From: Anthracocystis setariae
Taxonomy: Eukaryota > Basidiomycota > Ustilaginomycetes > Ustilaginales > Ustilaginaceae
Direction of reading: 5' to 3'
NCBI GenBank assembly: GCA_928724745.1
Contig: CAKMXJ010000003.1
Span: 1,302,001-1,366,000 of the forward strand
Length of the DNA stretch: 64,000 bases
Shown: one piece after another, positions 54,147 to 64,000 of the stretch
How positions within the stretch are numbered: the first letter of the stretch is position 1
How the letters are laid out: each line of letters starts with the position of its first letter
Notes under the pieces: model-generated
Seen by the model: the letters and a program-made list of their open reading frames with translations, nothing else
What the model was told of the DNA's origin: nothing
The model's database searches: none
Made by a program: the position numbers and the translations under genes

Positions 54147-54881
54147 TCAAGCCAAGTCGGTGGCATCGCTCCTGTTAGGTTGGGCCATTCCTTCGACGAT
54201 CTGGCGCAGTACGGATTCGCTGACTAGCGTGCGAAGCTCTTCCTCTGGATCGAAACCTTCCCTTTCCGCGCGAGTCATGATCTCACCAACTCTCGCCATG
54301 AGGGCGTCGGTGTGAGCGTCGAGTCTCGCGTCTTCCGCTTGCTGCTCCTCCTGTGTCAGTTCGTTGGCTCGTGATCGCGGATCCCCGTTCTCGTCCTCAT
54401 CCACGTGCACCTCCTCTTCTTCCTCGTCCTCCTCGATGCTCTGCAACGACTCTCCGGTCACACCTGCAAGGTACTGTGCGAGCTCCTCGTGTTCGTTCTC
54501 AAGCGCCTGCTGTGCCGGCGTTAGACCTTCTGCGTTCCTGTGTCTGGCATCCGCTCCGAACTCGTCGACCAGGCATTTGGCGGCGTCGACGGTTTCGCAG
54601 ACGAACAGCGGTGTGTCTAGGTCCGAATCGGTTGTATTGACTGCATTCGACGGCGCGGATGGATGTGTGAGGAGGAAACGGAGGATGTCGAGGTGGCCGT
54701 ACGAGGCGGCAGCGTGGAGCGGGGTATATGTGAACTCGTCGGCAGCGGTGGGTGAGATGCCTTCGACGTCAACGCATTCCTTGACGCGATCCAGATCGCC
54801 CTCGCCCGCAGCTATCCAGATGTTCTTCGGCACCGCTGCCGATGATGCCGGTGTGAGGTTCGTGCTGGTTGCGACCGGCAT
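54147..54881 (-). CDS. Ankyrin-repeat protein, Yar1-like
   Basis: A 244-residue intronless protein. Ankyrin repeats span ~18-145: NIWIAAGEGDLDRVKECV, FTYTPLHAAASYGHLDILRFLL, DTPLFVCETVDAAKCLVDEFGAD and NAEGLTPAQQALENEHEELAQYL. A strongly acidic segment (IEEDEEEEEVHVDEDENGD) and a Glu-rich helical C-terminus follow. Repeat number, size and acidic tail resemble Yar1, the chaperone of ribosomal protein Rps3; that assignment is inference. The Met at 54881 is chosen because the upstream residues to 55013 look like leader. The gene is divergent from ELF1 with 232 nt between starts. Confidence 0.82.
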   Translation of the reverse strand: MPVATSTNLTPASSAAVPKNIWIAAGEGDLDRVKECVDVEGISPTAADEFTYTPLHAAASYGHLDILRFLLTHPSAPSNAVNTTDSDLDTPLFVCETVDAAKCLVDEFGADARHRNAEGLTPAQQALENEHEELAQYLAGVTGESLQSIEEDEEEEEVHVDEDENGDPRSRANELTQEEQQAEDARLDAHTDALMARVGEIMTRAEREGFDPEEELRTLVSESVLRQIVEGMAQPNRSDATDLA

Positions 54882-55113
54882 GTTTGGGACCGAATGTTCT
54901 GCAGAGTGTATGTTGGTCCCAAGAGAAGGTGTTCGAGTCGGTGGTGTGAGAAAGTTGTCGAGTGGAGAATTCAGAAAAGAAAAAAAATGGATTACGTGTT
55001 TGTGACAAATCAAGCTTTTCTAAAATTGTCAGTTGGGGCCGTGGAGAACGACATCATCATCTCGCGCCCCCTTGCATCTTTTCTCTCAACCGTACGGTGC
55101 AAATCCATTCAAG
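54882..55113. promoter_or_regulatory. Divergent promoter region, Yar1-like / ELF1
   Basis: Only 232 nt separate the two start codons, so both promoters must overlap or share elements. An A-rich run is at 54975-54987. Confidence 0.5.
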
Positions 55114-55453
55114 ATGGGGAAAAGAAAGTCAAGCAAGAAGCCCACGGCGGCTAAGAAGCCTCCACCGCTGGATACCACGTTTACGTGTCTGTTTTGCAAC
55201 CATGAGAAAGCGGTCTCGTGCAAGATGTAAGTACGCAGTGGACCAAAGGTGGTGTCGGGATGGTGTGACTGATGTCTTTCGCTACGTTTGTTTCGGAGAA
55301 ATTAGTGATGACAAGGCTCGCATCGGTTACTTGTCATGCAAGATTTGCGGCCAGAAGTTCTCCGCAGATACGAATCCTCTCGACCAACCCATCGATGTCT
55401 ACTCGCTCTGGATCGACGCGTGTGAGGATGTCGCCAACGAGCAGGAACGTTAG
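55114..55453 (+). CDS. ELF1: Transcription elongation factor Elf1/ELOF1
   Basis: Exons 55114-55226 and 55306-55453 encode 86 residues. A basic start [20 protein letters not shown] precedes the four-Cys zinc ribbon: TCLFC and SCKIC are the two CxxC knuckles. The 79-nt intron (GTAAGT...ATTAG) splits the Ile codon of [15 protein letters not shown]. The remainder, [20 protein letters not shown], is diagnostic for Elf1. The protein binds elongating RNA polymerase II, helps passage through nucleosomes and acts in transcription-coupled repair (established knowledge). Confidence 0.96.
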
Positions 55454-55616
55454 GCTGCAGTATTCAGGCAGGAGTCCTTTCAGCATAGCGGTCGTCAGCT
55501 CGCGACGTTTTGTCGGCCGCATTGGGCGTCACGGCATCGAGATGATTGCGACACACGACAAACCATGATGCGACCATCAACGTTTACTCTTGTTAGCCAA
55601 AACGTCGGCAGGCAGC

Positions 55617-55646
55617 TCTCTCTCTCTCTCTTTCTCTCTCTTTCTC
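55617..55646. repeat. CT microsatellite
   Basis: Imperfect (CT)n interrupted by TTCT, downstream of ELF1. Confidence 0.9.
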
Positions 55647-56783
55647 GTCTTCGATCGGCGCTTGGTTCCTCGGCTTCGTTCTCAGTTACGCGTGTTCCGG
55701 ACCATGTACTGTACTTGTATGAAATCGCAACCGTCCATCTCTGCATCGATCTACGACGGATCTCTCGTACCCTTACGGTATCGCACGGTGACGGCCGGTA
55801 AGGATGCTCTCGGAATGAGTGCCACTGTCGATTGGAATCGGGTGTGATCGTTCGATCGGGGAGAGAATGGGATGCTTACCTGGCCATATTAGCTGGCCAT
55901 AACTTGGGTGGTCCCCAGCGCAGACGACAGGAACACGAGAGAGACAAGGACCCCATGCTGTGTGAACTGGTAAACCCTTTTTTCAGTATTGGCCGGCATG
56001 AAAGTATGCTGTGCTTCCATACATACTTTCCCTTGAGCCATGATACCCAACGCTTCCATCCGCGGGCGTTCGGCTGCGGGATGCATGCACCGAGATTAAG
56101 GTTGCTACGTTTGGGTATGGGGTCGGCATAGGCTATGTCTCCTGCTATGCTGGCGATCACACATCCGGCGCCAAGCATTGCATAGTAGAAGAAAGTGACG
56201 ACGCAGTGACGCCTCGAAACATTGGGTGAGGAGACCGTGTGGATGGTGCACAGCCCTGTTGGTTTGTTGCGCGCGCAAGCAGCCGGCGATACGATGGATA
56301 GCCGTGCACACAAGCTCACCGCTCAACAAAGGATACCCCGTGGCGATTGACTGAGGTTTGGCGACATTTTATCATGGTCGAAACGCTCATTGGTCACCCG
56401 GAATTGCGAAGCGGATGGTGTGAGACACGATCAACGTTTGAGCCGGCGCTTTCAAGGTTCGCTATACTCTACTATGGAGTGTCTCGGGGTGCGAGGCGAT
56501 CGCAAAGGTGTTAGGGGGCCTCTTGACGAGGACCATGGGCGAGCTGGAATGAAAAGCCGGTTTGCTACGTCAAAAAGTGCGACGGCACTACTACGCATCG
56601 CTACTTCGGCGCCGCGGAATCCCTGTCCGTGGAAGCAAAGACAAGAAAGCAAGGGTTGGGCCGCGGTGCGCGCAAGAGCGGTGGTGAGACAAGCCGCTCG
56701 GTCCCATCTAGGGTCTTTTCGAAGATTTGATTTATGACGTGAGATGGGTGGCGCACGCAAGCAAGCAAAAGAAAGTCAGCTGG

Positions 56784-56805
56784 TCAGGTCAGGTCAGGTC
56801 AGGTC
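56784..56805. repeat. TCAGG pentamer repeat
   Basis: Four tandem GTCAG/TCAGG units in intergenic DNA. Confidence 0.85.
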
Positions 56806-57690
56806 GATTGTCTCACACTCGGCCAAGTGATCTGCCGGAACCACTTGGATTGATCGGACCGTACATACAGTCTCGCTTGCTATCGTTCAACCTCGAATCC
56901 CTGCTGCGACAACGCCGCTCCCCCTAACCGTGCAGCGTGATTACGACACTGCACCTTTTCCTTTTTCGATCTTTAAAAAAAAATTAAATCCACACTGTAA
57001 ACCGATGGTTCAGTCCTCGGAAGAAGTCGCATCGGCAAACACGCACAGCCACGGCGCGTGAGAGACGAAAGGCTGATGGTCGAAGCGAGATGTTCATTTT
57101 CTGCGACGGGTCCAAAAGAAGGGCTTCAAACAGTGCCAATCAGAGATTCATCGAAAAACACATATCCTCTCACGCACGCTACGCACACACACGCACGCAC
57201 AATTCAACGAACACAAACACTACTGCACAGTGGTCAAAGCGGGCGGCCACCGTCGCCACTTTTTACAACTGCGACGCCCTCAGCTCACTCACTCTCTAGC
57301 GTTGAGCTCAACTTCTACATGGCTCAGATGGTCTTGATCAGAAATCAGACGAGATAACATGATTGCTTGGATAGAAAAAGTTCATCGTGGTATTGCAAGA
57401 AGGAAAAGATCGCCTTCCTCGTGAGAAGAGAGCAGCGTAAGCCGAACAAAGACAGTGCAAAAGCAAAAGGAAGCAATCGGCGACTGTACATGTTTCAATG
57501 AAAGTATTGACAAACGACAAAGTGGGAGAAAGCGAGAGGATTCGCCGACAACGCCAGGCAAGTGTGTAGAATGAAAGAATGGGGTAAATTTGCCAACGGA
57601 CGAGGTCCGCCAATCCATCTTGTGTCATGGAAGCGGAACAAAGGCAGGTTCTAGCTACGTGTCACAGCCAGAAGCTGTTGATTGCTCCAT

Positions 57691-58335
57691 TTAGAAGAGG
57701 GCGAGCACGGCACCGGCGAGACCGAGAACGGTAAGACCGGCGGTGGAGGGCGACAGAGCAGCGGCAGCGTTCGCAGGCTTGCTGGTGGTCGAAGCGGCGG
57801 ACGAAGCAGACGACGAAGCGGACTGGGACACGGAGGAGCTGGCGCTCGAGCCCTGGGAGGTGGAGCCAGTGGCGGTGCTCGACGAAGTGGGAGCCGACGA
57901 GGTGGCGCGCGAAGACGTGGCCGACGACGAGGCGGAGGACGACGACATGCTCGACGAGGAACCAGAGCTGGTGGTGCTGGCAGCAGCGTTCAGGCACGAG
58001 GTGGACGAGCCGGGAAGAACAACGACGGGAGCAGCGTAGTTGGGCACACCGCTGTCATCGTTAATGGCGATGGTGATGTTGGTACCCGAAGCGATGTTGA
58101 CGGTCCAAACGTAGGAGTTCGAAGCACCCGACTGGTTGGGGAGGGTGAGGATAGGAGCAGCCGAGACCTGACCGGCGGGCAGGATGCTGAGACGGACAGT
58201 GCCCACAGCGTTGCTCCACTGAAGCGCAGCAGGCTCGCACTCGGTGAGCGAGGCGGGCGAGTTGATGGTTGGCTGAGCTGCAACAGCGGCAGCGAGCACG
58301 ACGGCACCAGCAGCGGCGGTAGCGATCTTGACCAT
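57691..58335 (-). CDS. GPI-anchored Ser-rich cell-surface protein (Kre9/Knh1-like)
   Basis: A 214-residue intronless protein. The signal peptide is MVKIATAAAGAVVLAAAVAA, cut before QPTINSP. Residues ~22-115 form a beta-sandwich-like N-domain typical of the Ser-Thr-rich GPI-anchored/Kre9-Knh1 family (INSPASLTECEPAALQW, VWTVNIASGTNITIAINDDSG), with two Cys and N-glycosylation sequons. A Ser/Ala/Thr stalk of about 75 residues follows, and a hydrophobic C-terminal GPI signal (TAGLTVLGLAGAVLALF) ends the chain without charged residues. It is likely cell-wall or plasma-membrane anchored. The Met at 58335 is chosen because it directly begins the signal peptide. Confidence 0.9.
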   Translation of the reverse strand: MVKIATAAAGAVVLAAAVAAQPTINSPASLTECEPAALQWSNAVGTVRLSILPAGQVSAAPILTLPNQSGASNSYVWTVNIASGTNITIAINDDSGVPNYAAPVVVLPGSSTSCLNAAASTTSSGSSSSMSSSSASSSATSSRATSSAPTSSSTATGSTSQGSSASSSVSQSASSSASSAASTTSKPANAAAALSPSTAGLTVLGLAGAVLALF

Positions 58336-61300
58336 GTTGATTAAAGGTGAATGTGAGGGGATGAGGAGTGAGGAAAAGGGTGCAGGAGCAAACAATTGCG
58401 ATGGAGAGGTTTGGATGGTGGAGGTGGGACGGCGGATGGGTGGTGAGGGGAGGGCCTAGATATATACTGTTAGAGGGGGTGGGGCACTTGGGCGACAGGG
58501 AGAAGACTCTCCAAGCAAGTGGGTTGCAACCGAGCAACGCAGCACTAGGCAGGGGGGGGGGGGAAAGGGAGGAGGGGGAAGTTGAACCAAAGGACTGTCT
58601 GTGTCTGAGCATCCAACTCTACCGACTCGAGCTGCCTATTCATGCAACGAGACATGGGAGGAGGGCCAATCCCATCGCGATCCTCAAGGCCAATGAATGC
58701 AAAACCGACGAATTTTGGACGGGTTGGGCAGACGAGCGTTGAGGAGCCACAGAGAGCGCTGCGCCGAAATTGCTCGAATGCACCGATTGCTCAAGCGACT
58801 CAGGGTTTGTCCAGATTTCAGATCGTGCGCTTTTTTTCATAGCGAGAATTTGCAACTGCGACCGGCCGGCGCGAGCCGTTGGGGACGCAGCCATCTGCTG
58901 CCCCCCCTTCGCGCACTGCACAGCCTGCCTGGATCATCGATGGCTTCGATCCAGTACTGTACGGTACTGTACTGTACAGCACGGTCTACGCCCTGCATCT
59001 TGGCTTGTCCATCGTTGTGTTGAATGTGGTCGGTTTGTGATCGCGAAACTTTTCCACTCTGCTATTCTTGGCTCTGCAATCTGTAAACCGGTTCGGATGA
59101 GAAGCAAAAATAATATACGGAGAAACAGCTCGGCTCTTCACTGCACACTCCTATTTGCTTTGACCCTTTGGCATCTGAATTCAAGCTAGGGTTAGCCTGG
59201 CGAGACGCCTACCAGAGAAGAACGAGAGGTTGCATGGATGGGACTCAGGATCGCGCTTTGGCTGCACACACAACAGGCGGATTGGGTCTGTTGCTTTGGC
59301 TGCAACGGCACGGAAGTAAGAAGGCAGAAGGCGTCAGGCAATCGGACAATCCAGGTTCATTCTTTGCATCTTGCACACACGCTCCGTGCTGCCCTCTCTG
59401 GTGCAAAGACTCGCTCCGGGACTTTTCGGTCAAAGAAATGCAGGTCGCTGTGCATTACTGTACAGTCTGTTCAGCAGTGCAGATATGTGTTTTATTGAAT
59501 TAAAGTAAAAAAAGGAGTTTGCATCTGTTTTAATTTTTTATGGATTTTGGTTCAGGGTTTTGGTCGAGTGTTCGGCACAGTGGCAACCATGCATTGTTCA
59601 AACCAACGGCATAGCCTCACGTTCGTGCTGTTGTACCGAACAGTGTTGGACCGTCCAGTACTGTACCGAACCAAGTTTCATGCTTCGGCGAACCCATCGA
59701 GGACTTGCACCTTCTACAACGGAGTCTCTGTCCGGAAACATGAAGCTTCCTTCCGGCATGGATACAGTAGCACGATTCGCCAGCTACGCCCGCTCGGATT
59801 GTCGAGAGTCTTGGCTGGTCTCGGCTTTGCACCGTGCAGGCGAAATACAGTATCGCGCAAGCCAAATAGCTTGGCAGCCGAAAGGCTGATTGCGCAGCTT
59901 TCGAGCGTCGAGAGAACCTAATCTTGTCTCCATTACGCCGTCCTCGTCTGTTCGTGGCGATGCACTGCGCAGTAGCCAAGAGCTATTTGGCTCGACCTCG
60001 CCCAATTGACGGCACGCAGTCTGATTGTGGTAGATCAGCCCCCAGTAGTACCGAACAGTGCAGAACAGTAGTTCGGATTCATCGTCAACTCCGACAATAC
60101 AGTGCAGGAGAGAAGTAGGAATGGCTGCACTGAAAATCTCTTTAGGACTGCTGTGCAGCGCAGTAGATGCCAGGCACGGGACAGGCGCAGCTCAACCACT
60201 GCAGACACGTACAATCCGCGACTAAAGACACTTTCTGCAGCGCGTACAGAAAGCTTCTTCGCACCTTACGCATGTGTGGCTTCATATGTGTTTTTTTTTG
60301 TTTCTTTTATTCCTCGGCAGTTTTTTGGCTGCACTCGCCGCCATTGTTCTTTGGTCTTGGAGTGAACGAGCTGCTGCTAGTTTAAACGCTGCTATCACTT
60401 AAGCATTTGGTCGGGCAGCGGTGCCAAACGGTCAGATACGGTACAGCTCTACGCATCAGTTTCCGTCAGTCGAGCAAGACGGCCCACGAACAACAGCATG
60501 TCTTGGAGCGCTGGTCGCAAGCATCACAAAAGCAAAAGAGTGTTGCTTCGACTGGACCCTGGATGGTGCGTTTGAAGGGTCGGCAACACTTCCTCCCGGT
60601 CGATCTGTTCCTTGTGCGACTTCCCGGTCGTCATTGCGCCCTTTGCGATCTTTCCTTCCAAGCCTTGTTCCTGATCGGCTAGACCCTGGCTTACGTCGCA
60701 AGCTTGCACTTCCTCCCTTTGCTACAGTTCTGTGGCCAATCTCTTGCGCATCTGTGTAACGACGGATAGATCGTGCCAACCATCCTTATCAACAGAAAGT
60801 CGGCCCGGCATTGCACATCCAAGCCCCGCAGGATGGAACGCAATGGCTCGATGCAGCAGCATTTACAGCGCTCCTACACATACAACAACACTATCCGATT
60901 TGGAGGGCAGCCCCAAATCGTCACAGAAGCCCTGCTTGTGCAGCAGCAGTCAACGCAATGCTAGCTGCCTGTGCAATGTGCGGTTCTTCGACGAAGCTGT
61001 TCGCAGATGGAATTGATGAGAGCATACTGATGAAAAGCAGCCATTTTTTTTCTTTTTCGAGTTGTTTTCGTTCTGAATGTAACATATTTGAATCTGGTGC
61101 GTGGTGATGCAGAGGCTGACGTCATGACAGCTGCGCGAATTTGCACCGAAGCGGGTAAAACTTGAGACGTCTGCCTGTCGCTGGACTTGGGTAAAGAGCG
61201 CCTTCTCACTTAGCAAGTTGCCCCGATCTGGGATGAGGATCTAGAGGTTCCATAAACTTTGTATGAAAAGCTGCTGTTCTGGCACGATAGCCTCAACCGG

Positions 61301-62083
61301 GTAACACCCCGAAGAATCGGTGCGTACAGTTGGGAATACGAGAAGCCCTCCTGCCTGTTGCCTTTTGAACAAGGCTGGATTCTAGCGGGACTGTATCGTA
61401 GATGGCATTAGTGCATTCGATGTCATGCCCGCATATCCTAGAGATGACTCAACTAGATCGGATAGAGACCCTCCTGCGGTTCGGGATGTCCGGATCCCTG
61501 GTGCAAGATGAGCTCGTAAGCAATCTCAGCGGTTAGCGCTCTTTTTGTTTTGTATGTGTGCCAAATTGCACGCCGATTCGAGACGTCAGCTGCTTCCTGC
61601 AAGTCAGGGTAATCCAATTGATTCCTCGACTCAGCGTGACTGTCATCGATATGCAGGTCGAAACGTCATTTTTTTTTTGTGTGTTTGTGTGTGTGTCTTT
61701 CGCCGTCATTGCACTGCAGCTCACTGTCTCGAAATGGTTACGGTAGTCGGTTACAGTGTGCCGAATGGAACCTTGGACCCCCCAGGTCGATGTCGCCGAT
61801 GCTTTTAGTGCTTGATCCACATTCTTGTAGTCGTCTCCAGAACATCACTGCTAGAGCCGGCAACATCTGTCATCCTCGACAAGCTGCATCAGTCAATTTT
61901 CCTCCTGCCTCCGATAGTTGCAACTTCATCTCTTGGACGTCGACATCTTTGTTCGTTGCCGTCGCTCTCCTTTCGAATGCACTCTCACCACCATCATCTT
62001 CAGAGCATCAGCCATCGTACTAGTTAGCTCACCACGATCGTGCCTGCTCCTGCCGAGGTAGTGCTGAACATTCGTTCGCAACC
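58336..62083. other. Large divergent intergenic region, 3.7 kb
   Basis: No gene is supported between the GPI protein (-) and the carotenoid-oxygenase-family gene (+). It contains a 12-base or longer G run at about 58556, the dense TACTGTA cluster at 58952-58980, further copies at 59456 and 59655, CCGAACAG-flanked copies at about 59637 and 60052, and T-rich runs. Short frames such as 60421-60759 have no family features. It may hold distal regulatory DNA or a non-coding transcript. Confidence 0.6.
58952..58980. repeat. TACTGTA/TACAGTA palindrome cluster
   Basis: Overlapping copies of TACTGTA, TACGGTA and TGTACAG occur over about 29 nt and form a nearly perfect palindrome. It is one of the densest examples of a motif scattered through intergenic parts of the window. 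Confidence 0.8.
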
Positions 62084-64000
62084 ATGGTAATTGCCTCACA
62101 AGTACGAAGGGGTCGCTCCGGCTCGCTGAAGCGACCCGCTGCGTCTCAACCGGCTGCCCACACAGTACAGATTCCATCACCACCAACGCCATATCTCCCA
62201 CCAAGCACACAGCTCCATGATGATGATGAGAAATGTGCGGCTGGTCCATCTCAGCCCATCCCGCGTCGACCTGTTCTTTCCCGTCGCAAAACCTCGAAGA
62301 AAGAATTCGTCCATCCCTACCTGTCCGGCAACTTTGCGCCCGTCACCATCGAATGCCCGCTCACCGACTGTCTCTTCACCGGCACCATTCCTGCCGAGTT
62401 TGCTGGCTCCCAATACGTTCGCAACGGTGGCAACCCTCTTGCCAATTCGGAACTTGACCGTGACGCACACTGGTTCGATGCCGATGGAATGCTCGCCGGT
62501 GTCCTCTTCCGTCGCACTCCCGAAGGCAATATTCAACCTTGCTTCCTCAACCGCTTTATCCTCACCGACTTGCTGCTGTCGACGCCAGAGCACTCGAGAC
62601 TGCCATACTTGCCCAGTATTGCGACCTTGGTGAACCCACACACGAGCTTTCTGTGGCTCATGTTCAAGATCATGAGGACGTTCGTATTGGCACTTTTGAC
62701 GTGGCTGCCAGGATTGGGAGGCGGTCAAAAGTTGAAGAGGATCAGTGTTGCCAACACAACCGTGTACTGGCACGATGGAAAGGCCATGGCGGGTTGCGAA
62801 AGTGGACCGCCGATGAGGATCATGCTGCCTGGTCTGGAGACTGTGGAGTGGTATACGGGCGAAGACGAGGCGGAGGTGGATGCGAACGGAAAGAGGAACA
62901 GAAAGTCGAAGGGATTTGGAGGTGGACCACCGCTGGTAAGCATGTTGAGGGAGTTCACGACTGCACATCCCAAGATCGATCCCAAGACGCACGAGTTACT
63001 GCTGTACCACATGTGCTTCGAGCCGTCCTACTTGCGCATCAGCGTCATTCCGCCGACTGCCGAAACGGAGCGTTCGGCGCTGCCCGCTCATGCCAAGAAG
63101 ATCCTGGGCAAACCAGTACGAGGATTGAAGCAGCCCAAGATGATGCACGACTTTGGTGCCACCTCGACGCACACCGTCATCATCGATGTGCCTCTTTCAT
63201 TGGACATGATGAACTTGCTGCGTGGAAAGCCGATCCTGCATTACGATCCTTCGCAGCCAAGCCGATTCGGCGTCATGCCTAGATACGAACCCGAAAAGGT
63301 TCGATGGTTCGAGAGCCCGGAAGCTTGCTGCGTCTACCACACTGCGAACAGCTGGAATGACGATGGCAAGATCGCCTCCACTCTCAAACACCCGCACGAG
63401 GGCTTGGAGGCAACTCGGGGTGTCAACATGCTCGGATGCCGTCTCAACAGTGCTACCCTCGTCTATTCCGCCGGCAATTTGCTTCCTCCCTCCCACGTAC
63501 TTCCTCCTCCTAACTGTCCCGAAAAGTGCCAGCTCTACTACTGGAGGTTCGACGTGGAGAGCTCGGACAGCAACACCATCAGTCACGAATTTGCTCTCTC
63601 GGATGTACCCTTTGAGTTTCCGGCGATCAACGAGGAATATGGGATGCAGCAGGCTCGCTATGTCTATGGCACGAGTATGCGCGATGGTACGTTCGACGCT
63701 GGTCTAGGTAAAGCGGCCAAGATCGATGCATTGGTCAAGATCGACGCCGAGACGCTAATTAGGAAGGGAAAAGCGATGTGGAGTCAAGGGAAGTTGATGG
63801 CAGGCGGTAGCGTCGATACAAGGACAGTGGAAGAGATCCTGACGGCGCAAAGGAATGCCACTGCTGACGAGGAGGATAGTATCAAGATCTTTGAGATGCC
63901 TAGGGGGTGGTATGCTCAAGAAACCACATTTGTGCCGCGTCGCGGAGACGAAATGGCGGAGGACGACGGATGGCTCGTGTGCTACGTCTTTGACGAAGGT
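62084..64000 (+). CDS. Carotenoid-cleavage-dioxygenase family protein, 3' end beyond window
   Basis: The frame is open from ATG 62084 to the window edge (639 codons, no stop, no intron seen). After a basic disordered N-terminus (~75 residues) come VRNGGNPLA and AHWFDADGMLAG, the CCD/RPE65 signature. VANTTVYWHDGKAMAGCESG, TAHPKIDPKTHELLLYHM with an iron-ligand His, and MMHDFGATSTHTVIIDVPL with a second His follow. A third is in CCVYHTANSW. The fourth ligand His, near the C-terminus, lies outside the window. Such enzymes cleave carotenoids or stilbenes at a double bond; in U. maydis one makes retinal for opsins. Whether this is that enzyme or a resveratrol-cleaving relative cannot be decided here. 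About 35 hydrophobic residues (FLWLMFKIMRTFVLALLTWL) may form the membrane-binding patch. Confidence 0.93.
   Translation, partial: MVIASQVRRGRSGSLKRPAASQPAAHTVQIPSPPTPYLPPSTQLHDDDEKCAAGPSQPIPRRPVLSRRKTSKKEFVHPYLSGNFAPVTIECPLTDCLFTGTIPAEFAGSQYVRNGGNPLANSELDRDAHWFDADGMLAGVLFRRTPEGNIQPCFLNRFILTDLLLSTPEHSRLPYLPSIATLVNPHTSFLWLMFKIMRTFVLALLTWLPGLGGGQKLKRISVANTTVYWHDGKAMAGCESGPPMRIMLPGLETVEWYTGEDEAEVDANGKRNRKSKGFGGGPPLVSMLREFTTAHPKIDPKTHELLLYHMCFEPSYLRISVIPPTAETERSALPAHAKKILGKPVRGLKQPKMMHDFGATSTHTVIIDVPLSLDMMNLLRGKPILHYDPSQPSRFGVMPRYEPEKVRWFESPEACCVYHTANSWNDDGKIASTLKHPHEGLEATRGVNMLGCRLNSATLVYSAGNLLPPSHVLPPPNCPEKCQLYYWRFDVESSDSNTISHEFALSDVPFEFPAINEEYGMQQARYVYGTSMRDGTFDAGLGKAAKIDALVKIDAETLIRKGKAMWSQGKLMAGGSVDTRTVEEILTAQRNATADEEDSIKIFEMPRGWYAQETTFVPRRGDEMAEDDGWLVCYVFDEG

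Larger units (their letters stand above)
55454..57690. other. Convergent intergenic region, 2.2 kb
   Basis: No gene is supported between ELF1 and the GPI-anchored protein. Contents seen are a CT repeat at 55617-55646, a TCAGG pentamer repeat at 56784-56805, an A-run at about 56975, and a CA-rich stretch near 57185. Confidence 0.6.

Noticed and set aside
60421..60759. Frame of 112 codons in the 3.7-kb gap
   Set aside because: No family features and no supporting promoter or splice signals.

Overview
The window reads as nuclear DNA of a smut fungus (Basidiomycota, Ustilaginaceae, Ustilago maydis-like). The basis is fungal gene content, short GT-AG introns with CTAAC/CTGAC branch sites, compact genes often without introns, and long Ser/Ala/Gly-rich proteins. 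Species-level assignment is inference only. No rRNA, tRNA, CRISPR array, transposon or virus-like gene was recognised.

Layout. 1-4777 has no recognisable gene. A Ras GTPase (two exons, +) is at 4778-5533. A monopolin Csm1/Pcs1-type protein (+) is at 6588-7898. A MOSC/mARC-like protein (-) and ALG13 (+) are divergent around 9.3 kb. A 1466-aa single-pass membrane protein fills 12.2-16.6 kb. A 90-residue mitochondrial-type protein (18.0 kb) and the ubiquitin-conjugating enzyme UBC4 (19.9 kb) follow. A 2209-residue double-SANT protein (Snt1/NCoR-like) covers 21.3-28.0 kb. Then come elongin C (four exons), a 1076-aa SAM methyltransferase, and exosome subunit RRP45 (-).

The second half holds a Par32-like GRGGAGN-repeat protein (37.0-38.2 kb) and a Cdc4-type myosin light chain (-) divergent from ATP synthase subunit g (+). 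An LRR protein (-) is divergent from an S1/P1 nuclease (+), which is tail-to-tail with a nucleoside hydrolase (-). That hydrolase is divergent from a U1C-type zinc-finger splicing protein (+). Next are the ER Hsp70 KAR2/BiP, an orphan membrane protein with about seven helices, a Yar1-like ankyrin protein (-) divergent from elongation factor Elf1/ELOF1 (+), a GPI-anchored Ser-rich wall protein (-), and the first 639 codons of a carotenoid-cleavage-dioxygenase-family protein running off the right edge.

Working together. Most genes are core housekeeping: signalling, transcription and chromatin (SANT protein, Elf1, elongin C), RNA processing and decay (WBP4-like, RRP45), proteostasis (UBC4, KAR2, Yar1-like), N-glycan synthesis (ALG13), cytokinesis (myosin light chain) and mitochondria (ATP20). 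Five head-to-head pairs share short intergenic regions and are candidates for bidirectional promoters. The adjacent secreted nuclease and nucleoside hydrolase could act in sequence in nucleic-acid scavenging. The least explained items are the orphan membrane proteins, the TACTGTA/TACAGTA palindrome clusters concentrated in intergenic DNA, the reading-frame problem at the end of the myosin light chain, and a possible alternative last exon in the Par32-like gene.
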